DNA of 64,000 nt, taken from the NCBI GenBank assembly GCA_048267305.1, contig JBLWXT010000006.1, positions 124,001 to 188,000 of the forward strand. The letters are read 5' to 3'. Positions 60,863-64,000 of the stretch are shown here, one piece after another. Within the stretch, counting starts at the first letter, position 1. The number at the start of each line of letters is the position of its first letter. A program made the position numbers and the translations under genes. The stretch comes from Owenweeksia sp048267305. GTDB taxonomy: Bacteria; Bacteroidota; Bacteroidia; Flavobacteriales; Schleiferiaceae. The notes below the pieces were generated by a model. That model saw nothing but the letters and a program-made list of their open reading frames with translations, made no database searches and had not been told where the DNA came from.

Positions 60863-61769
60863 TACTTCTTCCTATTTTAAACTACACTTGGTAGTACTAA
60901 TTTGGGGTTTTACAGCCATACTTGGCGCCCTGATCAGTATTGATGCCATTCCTTTGGTTTGGCACCGGATGTGGATGGCGGCCGGATTTATTTTCCTCTA
61001 CCTTATTGCCACTAAACGAACAGATTTCAACATTGATAAACAGGCCTGGAAAATAATATTGGCCGGAGTACTAATAGCCGCCCACTGGATTACCTTCTTC
61101 CACTCCATCAAAATCTCCAACGTGTCCGTAACGCTGGCTTGTGTGTCCACAGGAGCATTTTTTGGATCCCTAATTGAGCCCATAGTATATCGCAGAAAAA
61201 TTGATATTATAGAAATTGTACTCGGACTAATGGTAGTGGGAGGCCTGTATCTCATCTTCAGATTTGAGGGCGACTATACAGCCGGCATTATCGTGGGCCT
61301 TATCAGTGCTTTTTTAGCAGCTTGTTTTTCGGTACTCAATAGCAAACTGGTAAAGGGAAACACGCCTTTTCGCATTACCTTTTTAGAAATGCTTGGTGGT
61401 TGGCTGGCCATATCCGTATATGGTATTTACAGTATTATCACTGGTGGCATGCAACTTTCTCAATTCGCTTTAAGCGGAATGGATTGGGTTTATTTAATTG
61501 TGCTCGGAAGCATTTGTACGGCTTATGCGTTTATTGAATCTGTGGCTGTGATGAAACATCTCTCCTCCTACACCGTGCTGCTTACCACGAATTTAGAGCC
61601 TGTTTATGGCATTCTACTCGCCCTGCTCATTTTTGGCGACAGCGAAAAAATGAACCCCTATTTTTATGTAGGTGCGGCCATTATACTTTCTACTGTGGTG
61701 TTGGATGCTTTTATAAAGAGAAGAAGAAAGAGGAAGTTAGAGACTATAAACTCCAACACAAGAAACTGA
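60849..61769 (+). CDS. EamA/DMT family transporter
   Basis: The 306-residue protein has ten hydrophobic helices in two EamA repeats (about 10-140 and 150-290), with the motif WGFTAILGALISIDA and IPLVWHRM near the start, and VLLTTNLEPVYGILLALLIF in the second repeat. It exports or imports small metabolites; substrate unknown. The start is probably TTG at 60849, overlapping the lptG stop by 14 bases; no in-frame ATG occurs before the first helix. The C-terminus is basic (KRRRKRK). Confidence 0.85.
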   Translation: MHPSNTSSYFKLHLVVLIWGFTAILGALISIDAIPLVWHRMWMAAGFIFLYLIATKRTDFNIDKQAWKIILAGVLIAAHWITFFHSIKISNVSVTLACVSTGAFFGSLIEPIVYRRKIDIIEIVLGLMVVGGLYLIFRFEGDYTAGIIVGLISAFLAACFSVLNSKLVKGNTPFRITFLEMLGGWLAISVYGIYSIITGGMQLSQFALSGMDWVYLIVLGSICTAYAFIESVAVMKHLSSYTVLLTTNLEPVYGILLALLIFGDSEKMNPYFYVGAAIILSTVVLDAFIKRRRKRKLETINSNTRN

Positions 61770-61840
61770 TTTTTTGCGATCAGCGAACTGTCCTATTTGC
61801 AAACTGCTTACCTTGCGCCTCATTTTCTGAAAAACATTAT

Positions 61841-62794
61841 ATGGATTATCTGGACTTTGAACAGCCGATACAAGAGCTGGAAGAGCAATTGGAGAAAACC
61901 AAAAACCTGGAGAATGAAACTCAGGTGGACATGGGGAAAACCATCAAGGAGATTGAGAAAAAACTAGCCAATACCCGAAAGGATATTTACAAGCACTTAA
62001 CGCCATGGCAGCGCGTACAGCTGAGCCGCCATCCACAGCGACCATACACCTTGGCCTACATACAGGCAATGACGGATGGTAACTTTTTGGAATTACATGG
62101 CGACCGTGGTGTAAAGGACGACAAAGCCATGGTTGGCGGATGGGGTAAGCTTAATGGTAAATCAATGATGTTTATTGGTCAGCAAAAAGGTGTAAACACC
62201 AAGATGCGCCAGTATCGCAACTTTGGCATGGCCAACCCCGAAGGGTATCGCAAGGCTTTACGCCTTATGAAAATGGCGGAAAAATTTAACCGACCTATTG
62301 TAACTCTTATTGATACTCCGGGAGCTTTCCCCGGGCTGGAAGCTGAGGAACGTGGACAAGGCGAAGCCATTGCCCGCAACCTGCTGGAAATGGCAACTCT
62401 TACTGTTCCTGTTATTTGTATCGTTATTGGTGAAGGTGCCTCCGGAGGTGCATTGGGCATTGGTATTGGCGATAAAGTACTGATGCTTGAAAACTCATGG
62501 TACTCGGTAATATCTCCTGAAAACTGCTCCACCATTTTGTGGCGCACCTGGGACTATAAAGAGCAAGCTGCTGCTGCCCTTAAACTTACCGCTGATGACA
62601 TGCTGAAAAACAAGCTTATTGACGGTATTATCAAGGAACCCGCAGGTGGCGCCCATACCAATCCTGATGAGATGTTTCAGATTGTAAAATCTGAAATATT
62701 AAAGCACCTTGAAAAACTTGAAGCCATTGATAGCGAAAAGCTGGTTTCAAGCAGAATTAATAAGTTTAGCAAGATGGGAGCCTATAAAGAATAA
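61841..62794 (+). CDS. accA: Acetyl-CoA carboxylase carboxyltransferase subunit alpha
   Basis: The 317-residue subunit moves a carboxyl group from biotin to acetyl-CoA to give malonyl-CoA for fatty-acid synthesis. The N-terminal coiled coil (about 5-45) precedes the crotonase-like core: HGDRGVKDDKAMVGGWGKL, MANPEGYRKALRLMKMAEKF, DTPGAFPGLEAEERGQGEAI and IGEGASGGALGIGIGD. Length fits the family. AccD is not in the window. It ends at a strong bidirectional terminator. Confidence 0.97.
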   Translation: MDYLDFEQPIQELEEQLEKTKNLENETQVDMGKTIKEIEKKLANTRKDIYKHLTPWQRVQLSRHPQRPYTLAYIQAMTDGNFLELHGDRGVKDDKAMVGGWGKLNGKSMMFIGQQKGVNTKMRQYRNFGMANPEGYRKALRLMKMAEKFNRPIVTLIDTPGAFPGLEAEERGQGEAIARNLLEMATLTVPVICIVIGEGASGGALGIGIGDKVLMLENSWYSVISPENCSTILWRTWDYKEQAAAALKLTADDMLKNKLIDGIIKEPAGGAHTNPDEMFQIVKSEILKHLEKLEAIDSEKLVSSRINKFSKMGAYKE

Positions 62795-62813
62795 GCACTC
62801 AGATACACTATAT

Positions 62814-62851
62814 AAAAAAGGGGATTCAAAATATTTTGAATCCCCTTTTTT
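62814..62851. terminator. Bidirectional terminator, perfect 38-bp palindrome
   Basis: Bases 62814-62851 are a perfect palindrome centred between 62832 and 62833: six A, gggg, attcaaaat and their exact reverse complement ending with six T. Both strands show a stable hairpin plus U-run, so it serves accA rightward and the endonuclease gene leftward. Confidence 0.9.
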
Positions 62852-62872
62852 AGTTAAAAATCGATTGTTTTA

Positions 62873-64000
62873 CTAGTAAACCACAATCTTGGTTCTGCCA
62901 ATTTCACCCGATTTACCCATAACAGAAAGCAGGTAAAAACCAGCTGGCTCCTTGCTTAAATCTATTTGGGCATTATCATTTAGATATACTTCCTTAGCAG
63001 CACCAGCAACATTTGAAATCCAAACTCTTTCCACATCCTGAGTGCTGATGTTTATCGTGAGATAATCATTTACCGGGTTTGGGTAAACATATAAAGCCGC
63101 TTTATTTAACTCTCTTAAACCAATAGACCGCCCGGATGCTATGGGCGTACTCACTGATGTTGTTCCTGAAATATCCACATCAAAATCTAAGGTAGCCGGA
63201 AAAACCACCGAGGAGTTAAAGGAAATAGTAATGGCCTTTTCAGCCTGCGGTGCCAGGGCTATACTCCCCGGGTTTCCTCCCACAAAGCCTAAGCTAGCAT
63301 CGCTAAGGCTGAAATTTGTAAGATTCAAAGGCTGATTCCCATCATTGTACACCACATAATCATAGGTATAGCTAGCAGTGCCCTGAGCCAGTTTTATGGT
63401 ATCATCAGAAACGTAAAGGTTTTTTACAGCAGCAGGCGCGGCATTTGTAACTAAAGAAGTGATACGCTCAGCAAACTGAGGATAATCCACAAAGGGATTT
63501 CGGTTTCCCTGTACGGCAGCAATGTCATCATTCCGCTTTTCGTCAGTTGGGGTAGGAGGAAATTGGTTGTGCCAGCTTCTTAAAATCCCTTCCTGACTTT
63601 GAAAGAAGCTGCTATAGTCCTGATATCTCAATACAAAGTACATCATGGAACGGGCAGTTGCACCTTTCTGTGCATCGCGCGGTTCAAATTTCCCACCACC
63701 ACTTTTAGATCCTCCCTGGTTCCAACTAGGGCTGCTCACTACCCCAAAAGGATCATTACCTCGCTGACTATTACTGGAGTTAGTGGTTGGGTATAAATGA
63801 TGAATATCACTTTTCATCGGCTCATTGCTATTAAACTTGCCCTGCGGATAAGTATGCTCAGTATTAAATTGCGGACTTCCATTTTGCGCTGCACTGCGAT
63901 TGGCATATCCCGTAATAACGGTACCTGTATAAATGCACTCTAATGTATTTACAGAAGCCGCCTGTCCGTTGGTCTTTTTATTATCAATCGTCATAAACAT
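62873..64000 (-). CDS. Endonuclease I family protein with T9SS sorting domain, 5' truncated
   Basis: The frame runs to the window edge with no stop, and the ATG at 64000 sits in the middle of the usual family sequence (MFMTIDNKKTNGQ), so the signal peptide and first part lie outside. The visible 375 residues show the Endonuclease I/NucM core: FNTEHTYPQG (metal-binding histidine), SDIHHLYPT and the RNPFVDYPQFAERI ending. A Choice-of-anchor or Ig-like beta domain follows (about 195-290), then the T9SS domain (YVYPNPVNDYLTIN). It probably is an exported DNA-degrading nuclease. Confidence 0.88.
   Translation of the reverse strand: MFMTIDNKKTNGQAASVNTLECIYTGTVITGYANRSAAQNGSPQFNTEHTYPQGKFNSNEPMKSDIHHLYPTTNSSNSQRGNDPFGVVSSPSWNQGGSKSGGGKFEPRDAQKGATARSMMYFVLRYQDYSSFFQSQEGILRSWHNQFPPTPTDEKRNDDIAAVQGNRNPFVDYPQFAERITSLVTNAAPAAVKNLYVSDDTIKLAQGTASYTYDYVVYNDGNQPLNLTNFSLSDASLGFVGGNPGSIALAPQAEKAITISFNSSVVFPATLDFDVDISGTTSVSTPIASGRSIGLRELNKAALYVYPNPVNDYLTINISTQDVERVWISNVAGAAKEVYLNDNAQIDLSKEPAGFYLLSVMGKSGEIGRTKIVVY

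Noticed and set aside
1..64000. CRISPR arrays, prophage, transposase genes, tRNA or rRNA genes
   Set aside because: I saw no regularly spaced repeats, phage structural genes, transposase motifs or tRNA/rRNA signatures on either strand; a covariance-model scan would be needed to exclude small RNAs fully.
62873..64000. Full-length endonuclease starting at the window edge
   Set aside because: The ATG at 64000 is inside the conserved core of the family and no signal peptide is present, so the real start lies beyond the window.

Overview
This 64 kb window reads as ordinary chromosome of a Bacteroidota bacterium, probably of the order Flavobacteriales. The evidence is six proteins with a C-terminal YPNP-type type IX secretion (T9SS) sorting domain, several TonB-dependent receptors with an N-terminal carboxypeptidase-like domain, DUF3667, DUF4349 and PASTA/RluD gene sets typical of the phylum, Shine-Dalgarno-poor leaders, and many TAnnTTTG (-7) promoter boxes. 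GC content looks moderate (low 40s percent, by eye). I see no rRNA, tRNA, CRISPR array, prophage or insertion sequence.

Layout. 1-7.5 kb: a truncated DUF1566 T9SS protein, lysA, a CotH-kinase/lamin-tail T9SS protein and an ABC-F ATPase, with repeat-filled gaps. 7.7-13.4 kb: a DUF3667 membrane protein, fructose-1,6-bisphosphatase, an unknown lipoprotein, and two related T9SS proteins; the larger joins a TonB-receptor plug domain to a von Willebrand A domain with no barrel. 13.4-20.6 kb: an SDR enzyme, two unknown small exported proteins, then a heme-type uptake locus (TonB receptor, HmuT-like lipoprotein, permease, ATPase). 20.7-29.2 kb: a TPR protein, a large outer-membrane beta-barrel protein, mfd and an Xre-RES toxin-antitoxin pair. 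29.2-42.4 kb: four signalling modules: a TonB receptor/ABM-like/LytS/LytTR operon, an OmpR-type two-component pair, and a LiaF-like/DUF4288/LytS/LytTR operon, separated by a thioredoxin-like protein, an RskA-like lipoprotein and a YdeI-like protein. 42.6-50.6 kb: Uma2 nuclease-like protein, lipoproteins, serC-serA, an orphan antitoxin, ferredoxin and a LuxC-type acyl-CoA reductase. 50.7-64 kb: PASTA/T9SS/RluD operon, two tandem cytochrome c peroxidases, a glycosyltransferase-rsmG operon, tgt-lptG-EamA, accA, and a truncated T9SS endonuclease I.

The genes form compact operons, many with 1-4 nt stop/start overlaps implying translational coupling. Transporter plus regulator combinations (heme locus, receptor-LytSR, LiaF-LytSR) suggest envelope sensing and nutrient capture. 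The most unusual items are the plug-VWA-T9SS protein and its shorter paralogue, the conserved-unknown small proteins and branched leader in front of the heme receptor, a queuine transglycosylase lacking its zinc cysteines, a symmetric operator candidate at the Xre-RES locus, the RskA-like tandem lipoprotein, and several intergenic repeat families, two of which recur at distant loci.
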